A stretch of 64,000 nucleotides of DNA from Neonectria sp. B-13 (GCA_002682825.1 NOKP01000015.1:124001-188000), one strand, 5' to 3'; counted from the first letter of the stretch, positions 1 through 11,505 are shown. The notes: a model not told the origin generated them from the letters alone. Numbers and translations: made by a program.

Positions 1-1783
1 AATGATGCGATGAAACAACTTATTCTCCAGGTGCTCAATGATGACCCTAGTTTACCTGGCACCGTCAAAGACGAGCTGAAGAAGGACTTGAACGATCTTG
101 CTACGGCTGAGAACCTTGACATTACCAAGGACGCCGAAACGAGGGCTGCGGAGACTGTCGCCAAGGCCGCTGAACTAACATCGAACATTGTCATGTACAT
201 GGACTATATCGGCCAGGGGTTCAAAGCCCTCGCTCGATGCAACGGCTTCAAAGCCGCCACCGCGGTTGTCAACAAGGCAATCAATAAGTTTCCTGGTACA
301 GGCGGAGGGTTCCCTTTCCTGAAAGGCACTATGGTGCTTGTTGTGGTAAGTCCTCTTCGGCAATCTCGTTGTTCTTCATTGTCAGCTAAACGTCAGACAG
401 GCTGCTGGATACATCTTCACGGCCGTCAGCACCTTCACCAACTGGGACAAACTCTCTGGGCCTCAGCGGGCAACCGCAATCATTGCTACTGTAGCCATGG
501 CGGTCGACATTGCATCCAAATCCTTTGAGCTGTTCAAGGACATAAAGAAGTGGAAACAGGGAGAACCGGACGACCTCTCGCCCGCAGAAGCCAGCGAGGC
601 AGAGGTGTTGGACGATCAACTCAATGAAAAGATCAACTCCCCCGAAGGTGCTGACGAACTCAACTCGATCAATCAGGAGGTGTCCGACGACCACTTCACT
701 CTGCGCGACACCTTTATGGAGAGCATCAACGCTGAGGAGCAGCCTTCTCATAGCGCCGAAATCATCGACCACGGCGTGGACGATCTGGGTCCCGGAGAGA
801 AAATCGCTCCCCCATCTGAAGAACCCCAGGAGCCTCCGGAGGAGATGCCGCCGTCTGGGCGAGCGCCATGGAAGCAATTTAGCACTGGCGAACGCCTTCT
901 CAAGTGCGTCAACATCGGTATCGGAATTGCCTTTACCATTTCCATGTCGCTTGACCTGAAGGACAACTGGGACAAGTACACGGATGTGGGCAAGGCGCTC
1001 AACGTGCTGCAGATTGCTATCCAAGGTCTAACGGTCCTCGTCGATGCCGCAATCCTAGTAGGAGACGCGCTCATCTCAGCCGGCCTCCTGGCTGCCGACT
1101 GTGCCATGATGGTCGCGTTACCGGTCATTGGCGCGGTGCTCGCCGTCATCGGAATCGTCGTCATGGTTATTCTCTCGTTCTTAGGCATAACTAAACCCAC
1201 GGTACCAGAAGACACGCCGGTCGAGAAGTTCCTCAAGGGCACTGCACACCCGCTCATAGACGGGCTCACGACGCCGCCGAAGGTGTCACTCACGTATTCG
1301 GCGCCAGCCAACGTCACAGCGAATGCCGGCTCTGCACAGGTGCCCATCACGGCTACGAACAGCACCGGTGCCGATGTGACGCTCACGCGCTCGACGCTCA
1401 CGCTTGAAGTTGGTGCTGACGACGCGGCACTGTTCTCGGGCCCGGCTACTACGTGGACTGTGGCAGACACTTACGACCCGGGGAACCCAAGCACTTTGAG
1501 CGTCGACGGCACCGTCGGTGTCGCAGGTGGATCAGCGGAAACGGTCGCGACAGGCAAGATCACGAAGCAAGCCAGAAGTGGTGGCTTATCGTCATATGAC
1601 CTTGCGGTGATGGGGCCGTCTGTTGCTGGAACGAGCGGACTATTGACTGTGAAGGCGGGCGAGAGCGTCAAAATCGCATGGCTGGGCGCTATTAACAAGG
1701 CTGGGTCAACGACCCTGCAGATTGTCGAGACACTCCAAAACGGCGACAGGTGTCGCTTCCTGGCAAATATTGTTCGTGGCTAG
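1..1783 (+). CDS. Partial second copy of the Hint-domain protein gene, C-terminal third
   Basis: This is the mirror copy of 4419-6201. It enters the window inside exon 7 of the gene (codon AAT at position 1), has one intron at 346-400 (GTAAGT donor, CAG acceptor) and runs to a TAG stop at 1781-1783. It encodes the helical segment before the intron, the acidic Glu/Pro-rich linker, the hydrophobic helices and the C-terminal beta-rich domain. The translation is identical to the complete gene. If the inverted repeat is an assembly duplicate, this is not a separate gene; if real, whether the copy is complete depends on sequence left of the window. Confidence 0.7.
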
Positions 1784-2743
1784 GTAGTTGTGAGTGTGCT
1801 GTGGACTCATGGGAGGAAAGTAAAGGGAACTTGAAAGTGAAAACGGAATTTAGGAGACCCAGCCCTTGGGTATTATGAGAACATAATCCTATAGGTCCTT
1901 CAATCGACAGGTTGACACATTATGAGTCCTCGTACTGTTATCGCCAAAATGCCCCAAACAGTCCTGAAACACACCTGCCATGTTCGTCGTGCGTCTATAG
2001 AGGCCATAGCCGAATGATGTAATTATCATCAAATGTCAGGCTTTCTTCCACGAGACCGATCGATCAACTTCCTAACGAGCTATATCCTCTTTGGATGATC
2101 ATCTACGTAGCTTTGAGCTGAGGACATGTTGAATATCATCGTCAATCTAAACCCTCAAACAGGAAGTCGCCGATGCGAGATAACGCCTCGCCAAGCCTCA
2201 CGCTGTCAGCTTCCTGCTGTGTTACGTTCCAGTGAAGGGAAGGAAGGAATGTGCAGCTGAGGGTATTCTATGGAGTCTCTGCTGGTTGTTAACGAGCGCA
2301 ATTATCGCGCCGACACGACCATCCCCAGGACACAGCCATGATAGAGTAATGGTGATTGGTGATGCGTCCCAGAAGGTGAGATCACAACCTTCTCAAGCGC
2401 ATCGGTGTAGTGGCAGCTGCGATACCGCCTACTTCAGCCACGATCAGCTCATCAACATGTCATTCTCGGCAGCCCTGCAATCTTCTCAGCAACTTCTCTG
2501 AACAGTCCAGGCAGCTTCTTGCACTCTTTCGGAAATAAGCAAGTCTTGCTGTGCCTTGACGTCACTATCTATGCGGCTTGTTGGACCGTTGATGCATGGA
2601 ACATGTGCAGTCAGCTGACACTAATGACGTACTCTGAGTTGGGAGGCCGAGGTGAACATCGAAGTTAAATGCCACCTTATAATGCTTTCATCCTCTAGTA
2701 CACGGCCACAACACCAACAGTCTTGTCTCCCACCTGAGCTACT
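1784..2743. other. Intergenic stretch in the left arm
   Basis: This lies between the 3' end of the Hint-protein copy and the DUF3632-like start codon. I see no coding segment with recognisable similarity. An 89-codon open frame at 2232-2501 lacks any recognisable motif and is probably chance. The same sequence recurs inverted at 3459-4418. Confidence 0.7.
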
Positions 2744-2951
2744 ATGGTTAACACCGATCACTATTCGCTGATTGAGGGCGATGCCGTCCCCCCGGACTGG
2801 TTTATCGCCCAACTCAGTCGCTACCGAATAAGAAGTAATGACCACAAAAGCTATCTTGCCGAAGAAATCGCAGCCTTGAAAGCCTTTCACGATGGCGAGA
2901 TAAACACAGAGCAAGCAGCTCACGCCATTACGCGACCCATCTCAACCACAT
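2744..2951 (+). CDS. 5' fragment of the DUF3632-like gene, duplicate copy cut by the gap
   Basis: The first 69 codons (ATG at 2744) are identical to the beginning of the minus-strand gene at 3458. The frame runs straight into the N gap, so the 3' end is missing. It exists only because of the inverted repeat and should not be counted as an independent gene unless the repeat is confirmed. Confidence 0.6.
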
Positions 2952-3051
2952 NNNNNNNNNNNNNNNNNNNNNNNNNNNNNNNNNNNNNNNNNNNNNNNNN
3001 NNNNNNNNNNNNNNNNNNNNNNNNNNNNNNNNNNNNNNNNNNNNNNNNNNN
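2952..3051. other. Assembly gap of 100 N
   Basis: Exactly 100 N, the conventional placeholder for a gap of unknown size. It interrupts the DUF3632-like gene, and the sequence on its left is the inverted copy of sequence 199 bases to its right. Confidence 0.99.
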
Positions 3052-3458
3052 AGCCATGTCAAGGGCTTCTCATCATCATCTAAAGCCTCGCCACGATGGA
3101 TCTGATCAGGGGTTTTTGATATAGCTGAAAGGAGGGCCACGAGGTCTGGCGTGCGATTGGGAGGCCACTCAACGAGAGCGTCTGTGAACAGACTCCATAG
3201 CTTGGTGAGTCCGACAATCTCATCCGAATAAGTTCCCGCGGCTGGGATCGATGTGGTTGAGATGGGTCGCGTAATGGCGTGAGCTGCTTGCTCTGTGTTT
3301 ATCTCGCCATCGTGAAAGGCTTTCAAGGCTGCGATTTCTTCGGCAAGATAGCTTTTGTGGTCATTACTTCTTATTCGGTAGCGACTGAGTTGGGCGATAA
3401 ACCAGTCCGGGGGGACGGCATCGCCCTCAATCAGCGAATAGTGATCGGTGTTAACCAT
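3052..3458 (-). CDS. DUF3632-like protein of unknown function, 3' end lost in the gap
   Basis: An ATG at 3458 opens about 135 codons that run into the N gap. A helical segment with a Glu-Gln-Ala-Ala-His-Ala-Ile-Thr-Arg-Pro-Ile stretch is followed by a Leu-Trp-Ser-Leu-Phe segment and a Leu-Val-Ala-Leu-Leu-Ser-Ala-Ile helix. This resembles the start of fungal DUF3632 proteins, a family with no known activity. No intron is needed in the visible part. Read across the gap, the next sequence is the antisense of the gene's own 5' end, so its true 3' part is absent from the scaffold. The family call rests on pattern memory only. Confidence 0.6.
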
Positions 3459-6201
3459 AGTAGCTCAGGTGGGAGACAAGACTGTTGGTGTTGTGGCCGT
3501 GTACTAGAGGATGAAAGCATTATAAGGTGGCATTTAACTTCGATGTTCACCTCGGCCTCCCAACTCAGAGTACGTCATTAGTGTCAGCTGACTGCACATG
3601 TTCCATGCATCAACGGTCCAACAAGCCGCATAGATAGTGACGTCAAGGCACAGCAAGACTTGCTTATTTCCGAAAGAGTGCAAGAAGCTGCCTGGACTGT
3701 TCAGAGAAGTTGCTGAGAAGATTGCAGGGCTGCCGAGAATGACATGTTGATGAGCTGATCGTGGCTGAAGTAGGCGGTATCGCAGCTGCCACTACACCGA
3801 TGCGCTTGAGAAGGTTGTGATCTCACCTTCTGGGACGCATCACCAATCACCATTACTCTATCATGGCTGTGTCCTGGGGATGGTCGTGTCGGCGCGATAA
3901 TTGCGCTCGTTAACAACCAGCAGAGACTCCATAGAATACCCTCAGCTGCACATTCCTTCCTTCCCTTCACTGGAACGTAACACAGCAGGAAGCTGACAGC
4001 GTGAGGCTTGGCGAGGCGTTATCTCGCATCGGCGACTTCCTGTTTGAGGGTTTAGATTGACGATGATATTCAACATGTCCTCAGCTCAAAGCTACGTAGA
4101 TGATCATCCAAAGAGGATATAGCTCGTTAGGAAGTTGATCGATCGGTCTCGTGGAAGAAAGCCTGACATTTGATGATAATTACATCATTCGGCTATGGCC
4201 TCTATAGACGCACGACGAACATGGCAGGTGTGTTTCAGGACTGTTTGGGGCATTTTGGCGATAACAGTACGAGGACTCATAATGTGTCAACCTGTCGATT
4301 GAAGGACCTATAGGATTATGTTCTCATAATACCCAAGGGCTGGGTCTCCTAAATTCCGTTTTCACTTTCAAGTTCCCTTTACTTTCCTCCCATGAGTCCA
4401 CAGCACACTCACAACTACCTAGCCACGAACAATATTTGCCAGGAAGCGACACCTGTCGCCGTTTTGGAGTGTCTCGACAATCTGCAGGGTCGTTGACCCA
4501 GCCTTGTTAATAGCGCCCAGCCATGCGATTTTGACGCTCTCGCCCGCCTTCACAGTCAATAGTCCGCTCGTTCCAGCAACAGACGGCCCCATCACCGCAA
4601 GGTCATATGACGATAAGCCACCACTTCTGGCTTGCTTCGTGATCTTGCCTGTCGCGACCGTTTCCGCTGATCCACCTGCGACACCGACGGTGCCGTCGAC
4701 GCTCAAAGTGCTTGGGTTCCCCGGGTCGTAAGTGTCTGCCACAGTCCACGTAGTAGCCGGGCCCGAGAACAGTGCCGCGTCGTCAGCACCAACTTCAAGC
4801 GTGAGCGTCGAGCGCGTGAGCGTCACATCGGCACCGGTGCTGTTCGTAGCCGTGATGGGCACCTGTGCAGAGCCGGCATTCGCTGTGACGTTGGCTGGCG
4901 CCGAATACGTGAGTGACACCTTCGGCGGCGTCGTGAGCCCGTCTATGAGCGGGTGTGCAGTGCCCTTGAGGAACTTCTCGACCGGCGTGTCTTCTGGTAC
5001 CGTGGGTTTAGTTATGCCTAAGAACGAGAGAATAACCATGACGACGATTCCGATGACGGCGAGCACCGCGCCAATGACCGGTAACGCGACCATCATGGCA
5101 CAGTCGGCAGCCAGGAGGCCGGCTGAGATGAGCGCGTCTCCTACTAGGATTGCGGCATCGACGAGGACCGTTAGACCTTGGATAGCAATCTGCAGCACGT
5201 TGAGCGCCTTGCCCACATCCGTGTACTTGTCCCAGTTGTCCTTCAGGTCAAGCGACATGGAAATGGTAAAGGCAATTCCGATACCGATGTTGACGCACTT
5301 GAGAAGGCGTTCGCCAGTGCTAAATTGCTTCCATGGCGCTCGCCCAGACGGCGGCATCTCCTCCGGAGGCTCCTGGGGTTCTTCAGATGGGGGAGCGATT
5401 TTCTCTCCGGGACCCAGATCGTCCACGCCGTGGTCGATGATTTCGGCGCTATGAGAAGGCTGCTCCTCAGCGTTGATGCTCTCCATAAAGGTGTCGCGCA
5501 GAGTGAAGTGGTCGTCGGACACCTCCTGATTGATCGAGTTGAGTTCGTCAGCACCTTCGGGGGAGTTGATCTTTTCATTGAGTTGATCGTCCAACACCTC
5601 TGCCTCGCTGGCTTCTGCGGGCGAGAGGTCGTCCGGTTCTCCCTGTTTCCACTTCTTTATGTCCTTGAACAGCTCAAAGGATTTGGATGCAATGTCGACC
5701 GCCATGGCTACAGTAGCAATGATTGCGGTTGCCCGCTGAGGCCCAGAGAGTTTGTCCCAGTTGGTGAAGGTGCTGACGGCCGTGAAGATGTATCCAGCAG
5801 CCTGTCTGACGTTTAGCTGACAATGAAGAACAACGAGATTGCCGAAGAGGACTTACCACAACAAGCACCATAGTGCCTTTCAGGAAAGGGAACCCTCCGC
5901 CTGTACCAGGAAACTTATTGATTGCCTTGTTGACAACCGCGGTGGCGGCTTTGAAGCCGTTGCATCGAGCGAGGGCTTTGAACCCCTGGCCGATATAGTC
6001 CATGTACATGACAATGTTCGATGTTAGTTCAGCGGCCTTGGCGACAGTCTCCGCAGCCCTCGTTTCGGCGTCCTTGGTAATGTCAAGGTTCTCAGCCGTA
6101 GCAAGATCGTTCAAGTCCTTCTTCAGCTCGTCTTTGACGGTGCCAGGTAAACTAGGGTCATCATTGAGCACCTGGAGAATAAGTTGTTTCATCGCATCAT
6201 T
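3251..6201 (-). repeat. Right arm of the inverted repeat
   Basis: This is the reverse complement of 1-2951. It lies within the contig to the right of the gap, which continues without interruption through complete genes, so this copy is probably the authentic one. Only 3052-3250, next to the gap, is not repeated in the left arm. Pairing extends at least to 6201 because the window starts at the mirror position; whether the arm is longer cannot be seen. Confidence 0.95.
3459..4418. other. Intergenic stretch in the right arm
   Basis: This separates the divergently placed 5' end of the DUF3632-like gene from the 3' end of the Hint-protein gene. I recognise nothing coding. The 3701-3970 open frame is the mirror of a motif-free frame in the left arm. 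Confidence 0.65.
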
Positions 6202-9200
6202 GAGCCACTCCTTCTGCTTCTCTGCAGCCTCTTTGTCGAGCGGGAAATAGGGGTTCTGGAGGTTCTTCGAGATAGCATACGCGACAATCTGGTTGAAGAA
6301 AGTATCTGCGTACGTTCCCTCGGAGTCGAGCGCGTTTAGGATGTTGCAGTACTTGTTGAGAACGCTTTCGCCCTGAAAGTTTGTCAGCCGTGATGAACAA
6401 ATCAACCTTGTTATATAAATGTACTTACTCCTCCAATTGGTGATCGGAGATAGCCAGCTTTCGCGTGGTCGCTCTTGGTCAAATCGGTCAACAGCGCCTG
6501 AGCCCACTTGGCACCGTCGTCATCAAGGTAGGGTTGCAGCGTGGTTGAATACAGTTGGCGCATGGCGAACACGGATGTGAGGGCATTCAACTTGTTGTAT
6601 TCTGAAGACTTGGCGAGGCATTTGTCGCCCTGATTGATGGACCATCGTTAGCACTACACCGAGTTTTAGTTCGACATGACTTACAGAACCGGACCACCAG
6701 TACCAAATCTTGTCCTTGTCTGGGTCCGTCAAGGGATATCTCCACTTTGCGTTGGCGGACTTGGCCTGAGAAATCATGAAACTGACATATGCAGGGCCAT
6801 ATGTGCCATGGATCCAGTCCTTGAGCTCTTGCTGAAGATTAGCTCCAAGCTCGATCGGAAGATTCGCTGGGGGTGCAGTCTGGAGGAACGTGGTTCTATC
6901 ATCCTCGTTCATGTGGAATAGCATCATGTTCTGGAGAAGAGTCTGGCTGGTGCTGTGAACACTTAGGGAGTTGTAACCAGTCAAACCTTCGAGAAGGGCA
7001 GTTGACAAGGTCGCCTCGGCTGTTAATAGCATGGTGACTGGCGCTGGCGAATCCGACGCCATCGCGGCAATTCCGACTGGTGAAGGTCGGACGGCTGCCA
7101 GTGATCTCGAAATATTTAGGCGTGTGTTGACAGCAGCAGTCCTCGTAGCCCATGAGATAGAATCTGTGTCTTGGACGTAGTGTCTGTCTCCCGTCAGTGC
7201 TTGCGTCCTTAATTTCCCAAAATCAGCCGTGGGTTTGTCTTACCTCACGCCGTCACCGCCACGGTTACTGGCGTCGTACTCAAGAGCTGCACCCTTTGCC
7301 GAGTCGAAGTTGAAACTCAGCTGTAGTCCCAGGGTGCGAAACAGAATTGGAAGAACAATGTCGCTCCCTAGGCTGTTCTTGAAGGACACGCTGAGGTTGC
7401 TAGACAGCTCATTGCTTCCATCAGGCTTGTCAGCCAGCTGATATAGCAGAGCAGCACTGTCAAGAAAGACGGTGCCCATCTGCGTGCCATCACTTGTGAT
7501 CTCCACAACGGAACTGTACAGCGAGGACAGCTGCGGTTGATTGGCGAGATGTTTGGCGTTGATCTCCGCGCAGAGCTGGTCCAGGAGGGGCATGGTTAGA
7601 ATAGGAATCGGGAGACCATCATGACCGCCGGAATGGTAGGTTGCAAAAGCAACTTGGCCAAGAGACACCGGGTTGTTAGGCCTTGTGCGGACTTCCTTGT
7701 CTGGCCACACATCTTGATCAAGAGTCAAGTCCCAATAATCCTCGCCATCCACGTAGTCTGGATCAACCTGCTCTGGCTCGGCTGCTGCAACAACTAGCCC
7801 AGGTATTTGAACGGGGAGTGCGGAGCTCACGCTGGCTATGTAGAGACTTTTGGCGGCCATGGGTGTCGGTCTGGGCTTCACAGACTTCAAAACGGCATTC
7901 ATCTTGGCATGGTTCAATGTCTTCGAAGGTGCTTCCACATTGACGTTCGGCTTGGCAACCTGGAAGTTGATGAGCTTCGGACCTTTCTCGCTCTTCGGTA
8001 CCTTCTTCGAGTCGGGGTTGTCAGACAGCAAGATGACACCGTTGCCCGCAAGTCCATGGTTCAAGACATCGACAAAGCCATGCTCATACCCATGCTCAGG
8101 CACCTCGCGGGTCCACCGAATAGTCCGATCATTCTTGTCGACGATGGCGCGATGCTGAGCCTCGCCGTTGAGCGATACAGTGCCTTCGTGGATTGACAGG
8201 ACTGGAAGATTATAGTTCGAGACATTCTGGGACTTGACTTCATGCAAGACGTAGGTGCGTCTGGCTTTGCGCAGATGTGAAGTGAGGACGCGCCTCTTTC
8301 TGGTCCGTTGTACTTTTGTCGAAGAGAGTGGACGGCGAAGCTTGCCGCTCAACTCCTGATTCAGTACTTCCGAAATAGTCTCCGTCCCAAACTTGGCAAA
8401 GAGAGGCTTGAGCTCGTTGATGTGGCAGAGAAGTGCGGTTCGCTGATGTTCGGGGAAGGTCAGCAGCATCTTGGCGATGGACTTCACTGTGATCTCTGGG
8501 TAGTTGACGGCAACCAGGTAGCCATCTGCATGGTAGCTTCGATGGCCCTCTCGCAAATGGATGCCGTAAACGTGGCCGCCTTCCACCTGCTCTCGGTTGA
8601 TGGTCTTGACCTCAATCTGGTCGTAGCCGCTGCCATCGGGAGACAGTCGATAGAGAATGTGACCAGGGCCCAGTCTTCCGACCTCAAGCCAGGGATTTTC
8701 CAGCTTTGCGGCATTTGGATTCACGGCTTTGAGTCCAGATGCAGTATGGAAGACGTGACCGGCCGTGAAGAATGGCTTGTCCCCATTGATGCCACAGAGA
8801 AGCGTGGTCTGGAGAGGCACCACAACATCCTCATCCGATGCAACACCGTAGGTGTTTGGACCGGCGCGTGTGAGAATGCGAGTGCCTTCGGTGATGCACT
8901 CAACGGCAATCGAGCCACTCTCGGTCGCAACCTGCGTCCCGGCGGCAAAGCAGCTCGGAGGGCTACCGTTGGTCGAATAGTCTCTGATGTCTGTCACGTT
9001 GGGAGCATCGGAATTGAAAAGGCTGGAGAACTGGCTATGGCCTATTCATCTTGTCAGAATGAGGTCGCCTCGCAATCAATCTCACTGCAAGTGCTCACCT
9101 TGATTGATCCAGTCCGCAACCTGCTGTCCCGTGACGGTCGTCTCGCGCCAGTTCTGGTGGTAGACGCCCCCGAATGTCAGACCGAGAAGCATTCCCTCTC

Positions 9201-10292
9201 CGAATTGCTCGCCGCCATTGCTAGTCTCTTCGGTGTTCTGAGTAGACTGTGTCGCGACGCCGGAAACTGCATTCGCCCAAATGTTTTCGGTGTTGTCCCA
9301 TAGAACCTTGTTCTGGCTAGCAATGGACTGCCAAGTGCCAGCGTCCTGATCCTGCAGCTTCTGCAGCGAATCACCAAGAGGATCAACCACTTCCTTTGAT
9401 AGAAGACCGATTGAAGTCATGGCCTGAATCCTGACCATATTATCCACTTGGGAAATTTGGCCAGCCTCGTTGGTAATTGCGTGTACGAGGGAGGTAGCTT
9501 TCACCAGAGTCATGCTAATCACTGCCTTTGTTTCGTCGTCGACGTCTTCGAAAAGCGGTTGGTTCCAGCTGGACACCAATTGGCCACTGGGCGCAGACGC
9601 GAAATCGGCATCAAGATGAGGTGTGAAGCCAGGGCCGATATGGACATAGTCGTAGACAAACAACAGACAGGTTGTGTATGTGTGGTCGTGGTTGGCCAAG
9701 TCTTGCCGAATGGCGCCGGCCACGAAATGCGAGCTCTTGAGACGGTCTTCAAGATCACCGACGAATCCAGAGTCCGCACGAAGTGCCTTTAGGTCAGGGG
9801 AGCCACCATCTCTCAATGACCAGTTGATGTGCTCGGAGAACAGCATCGTCGAAGTCTGACTGAAGAGAGCGTTGGCAACGACCTCGGCGTTGTCCTAAAA
9901 AACATGAGAGAAAAAGACTAAGACAGCAGTTTGAGTAGTGAATGCTCACAGTATTGGCGCAGGATCTCATATCATGCTTGTCGGATCCAGCATCAAACCG
10001 GGCAAGGCCTTTAACTGCGGCATGTTCTGCCAACAAGGCAAGGTGATCAGAAACATCGACCCCATCAATCTCGGGACCATCAGGATCCTCTCCATAAGAT
10101 GGCTGGGGTTCCAAGCCATTCTGGAAGATGCTGACATTCTGCACCAGTCTTGCTTTATTGTAGAGGCGATTGACAAAATCCTGGTTAGGGAACGCCTTCA
10201 TTCTCTTAACACGTGGTACAATGGATGTGGGCTGTAGAAGACTTAGTCACCTTGATGTTCTTCAGTGCGTCAAGAAACTCGTCGATAGCCAT
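4419..10292 (-). CDS. Large Hint-domain (hedgehog/intein-type autoprocessing) protein
   Basis: Seven introns (10205-10250, 9895-9949, 9042-9098, 7184-7243, 6630-6684, 6373-6428, 5802-5856) give 1,829 residues. Residues 1-394 are helical and unrecognised, without a signal peptide. Residues 395-544 form a Hint domain: it starts with CFAAGTQV (Cys395), has a VECITEGTRILTR strand pair, a block-B motif TAGH (Thr457, His460), and ends with SYHADGYLVAVN (Asn544) followed by Tyr. This set fits the N-S acyl shift and Asn cleavage chemistry of Hint folds, so self-cleavage is plausible but unproven. Residues 545-1370 are unassigned. About 1480-1525 is an acidic Pro/Glu linker, 1539-1553 and 1568-1632 are strongly hydrophobic, and 1662-1829 is Thr/Ser/Val-rich and probably an Ig-like beta sandwich. 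The layout recalls polymorphic proteins whose Hint domain releases a C-terminal part. The first exon (14 codons) is the weakest part of the model; ATG at 10201 is an alternative start. Confidence 0.75.
8503..8952 (-). other. Segment encoding the Hint domain
   Basis: Codons 395-544 of the large protein lie in one exon. The Cys at the N-terminal junction is TGC at 8950-8952, and the terminal Asn codon is at 8503-8505. At about 150 residues there is no room for an inserted homing endonuclease, unlike most fungal inteins, and the surrounding protein is not one of the usual fungal intein hosts (Prp8, Glt1, Chs2, VMA). Confidence 0.75.
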
Positions 10293-10505
10293 GTTGTTCA
10301 CTCAGGTAGGTAATAGGATGAAGGAAATAGGGTCAGATTTCAAAGTTCAACGGGCGATGAAACTGAGAATGTTAAGGAAGATGAGCAAATGCTTTTTCTG
10401 GAGGGTAATTAAGCTCCAGGGAAAAGCGTCGCAGATTTCAACGGTCACGATAAAGCTTAGGTTGGCCTGGTTTTCAACCTCAAATAGAAAGTAAGGGATG
10501 GCGTC

Positions 10506-10515
10506 AATTTATATA
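10506..10515 (-). promoter_or_regulatory. Possible TATA element of the Hint-protein gene
   Basis: On the minus strand the sequence reads GTATATAAAT about 215 bases upstream of the proposed ATG at 10292. The spacing is long but possible for a fungal 5' leader. Confidence 0.3.
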
Positions 10516-11343
10516 CTTCAAGCTGCATTTCTAGACCAAGCCAGACTAAAACCACGGTCATTCTTTGATTCACACGTAGTCGACCCCATTCCCTAACATT
10601 CTCTACGTGTCACTACATACGTGCCGTGTTTTTCAGCATGCGGTGAGCCTGCAGGCAATAGTTTGCCAAGCTGTGCAGCCACAACTGATTTTAGTAGGGC
10701 CGATTCTCTGCATCTCCAAGACAGCAGGGATGCACCAACCTATCAACCAATCGCAGAGGCCATTGCTCTCATTGCTTCTGCTACTACCTCTATCTAGTGG
10801 TCCAAGAAGTATTACACATCACAACGACTACTTTCAGCTATAACAACTGACAGGCGAAAGAACGCTGTTTCTGATATTTTCTCTGTACCTCGGGAAAACT
10901 GGAGCACATACAAACACAGTACTGGAGTCTCTGAATATCTGACAATGTAACATACATTTGATATCCGCGTGACAATGGTTGTCTTAGTGAGGTGAGACCA
11001 GAATGAGATCTTCCCCTCACTACGTCACCTCTTTACCCCTCGAGTTACCCGTTGACATGAGAATAGCAAGCCGTACACTTTGAGTGGCTTATATGCATCC
11101 TGATGAGCTAATGCACATGGCTTTATCCGGGGAAGCAATCTTCTCAGCTCAAAGTAACTACCGGTCAAGCGCCCCGTTTCGCCTATCCGTACGTACAATA
11201 GAAATGCCTCAATCAAATTCGCTAATGAGTAATCGATCTTGTCTATAGAATTCCGAATCGGATAGTAGCTTCTATCAAGGTACCCAAACTCGAACGGCAA
11301 TTCAAGAGCCTTCCCCCATATTTGCCGGCTTTTCCACCAAAAA

Positions 11344-11505
11344 GTGAGACATACAGCCGTTTAGTTCGTATTGGATAAATTAGTGTAGCAGCTCAGCTAG
11401 CCGGTCTAGATTTTAGTGCTGCCGAGATGTGACACATGCAGCCGTCGAGATCGCCTTGAATGAGTTAGTGTAGCAGCACAGCTAACCGGTCTGGATGCCA
11501 GTGTT
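11344..11505. repeat. Two diverged tandem copies, period about 85 bp
   Basis: Copy 1 begins at 11344 (GTGAGACATACAGCCG) and copy 2 at 11429 (GTGACACATGCAGCCG). Both continue into a shared TTAGTGTAGCAGC core and then GC(C/A)GGTCT-type sequence. Many differences are transitions, which would fit repeat-induced point mutation, but the sample is too small to decide. Confidence 0.65.

Larger units (their letters stand above)
1..2951 (+). repeat. Left arm of an inverted repeat
   Basis: Every base compared (position x against 6202-x, on the opposite strand) matches the segment 3251-6201, and all open frames in the two arms translate identically. The arm carries the 3' part of the Hint-protein gene, an intergenic stretch and the 5' part of a DUF3632-like gene. 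It stops exactly at the first N of the gap and continues to the left window edge, so its outer boundary is unknown. Such identity on both sides of a scaffold gap is typical of a duplicated contig end joined head to head; a genuine recent palindrome is the alternative. Confidence 0.95.

Noticed and set aside
386..1024. Long minus-strand open frame (212 codons) opposite the Hint-protein copy
   Set aside because: It is the antisense of a well-supported coding exon, has Arg/Leu-rich composition and no motif; the mirror frame at 5178-5816 has the same explanation.
8503..8952. A complete splicing intein
   Set aside because: The residue after the terminal Asn is Tyr, not Cys, Ser or Thr, and no penultimate His precedes the Asn (Val-Asn). 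No homing endonuclease is inserted. Hence a Hint domain, not a standard intein.
8308..9303. 331-codon plus-strand frame opposite the Hint-protein exons
   Set aside because: It crosses an intron of the supported minus-strand gene and shows no domain; the minus-strand gene has spliced motifs and a consistent frame.
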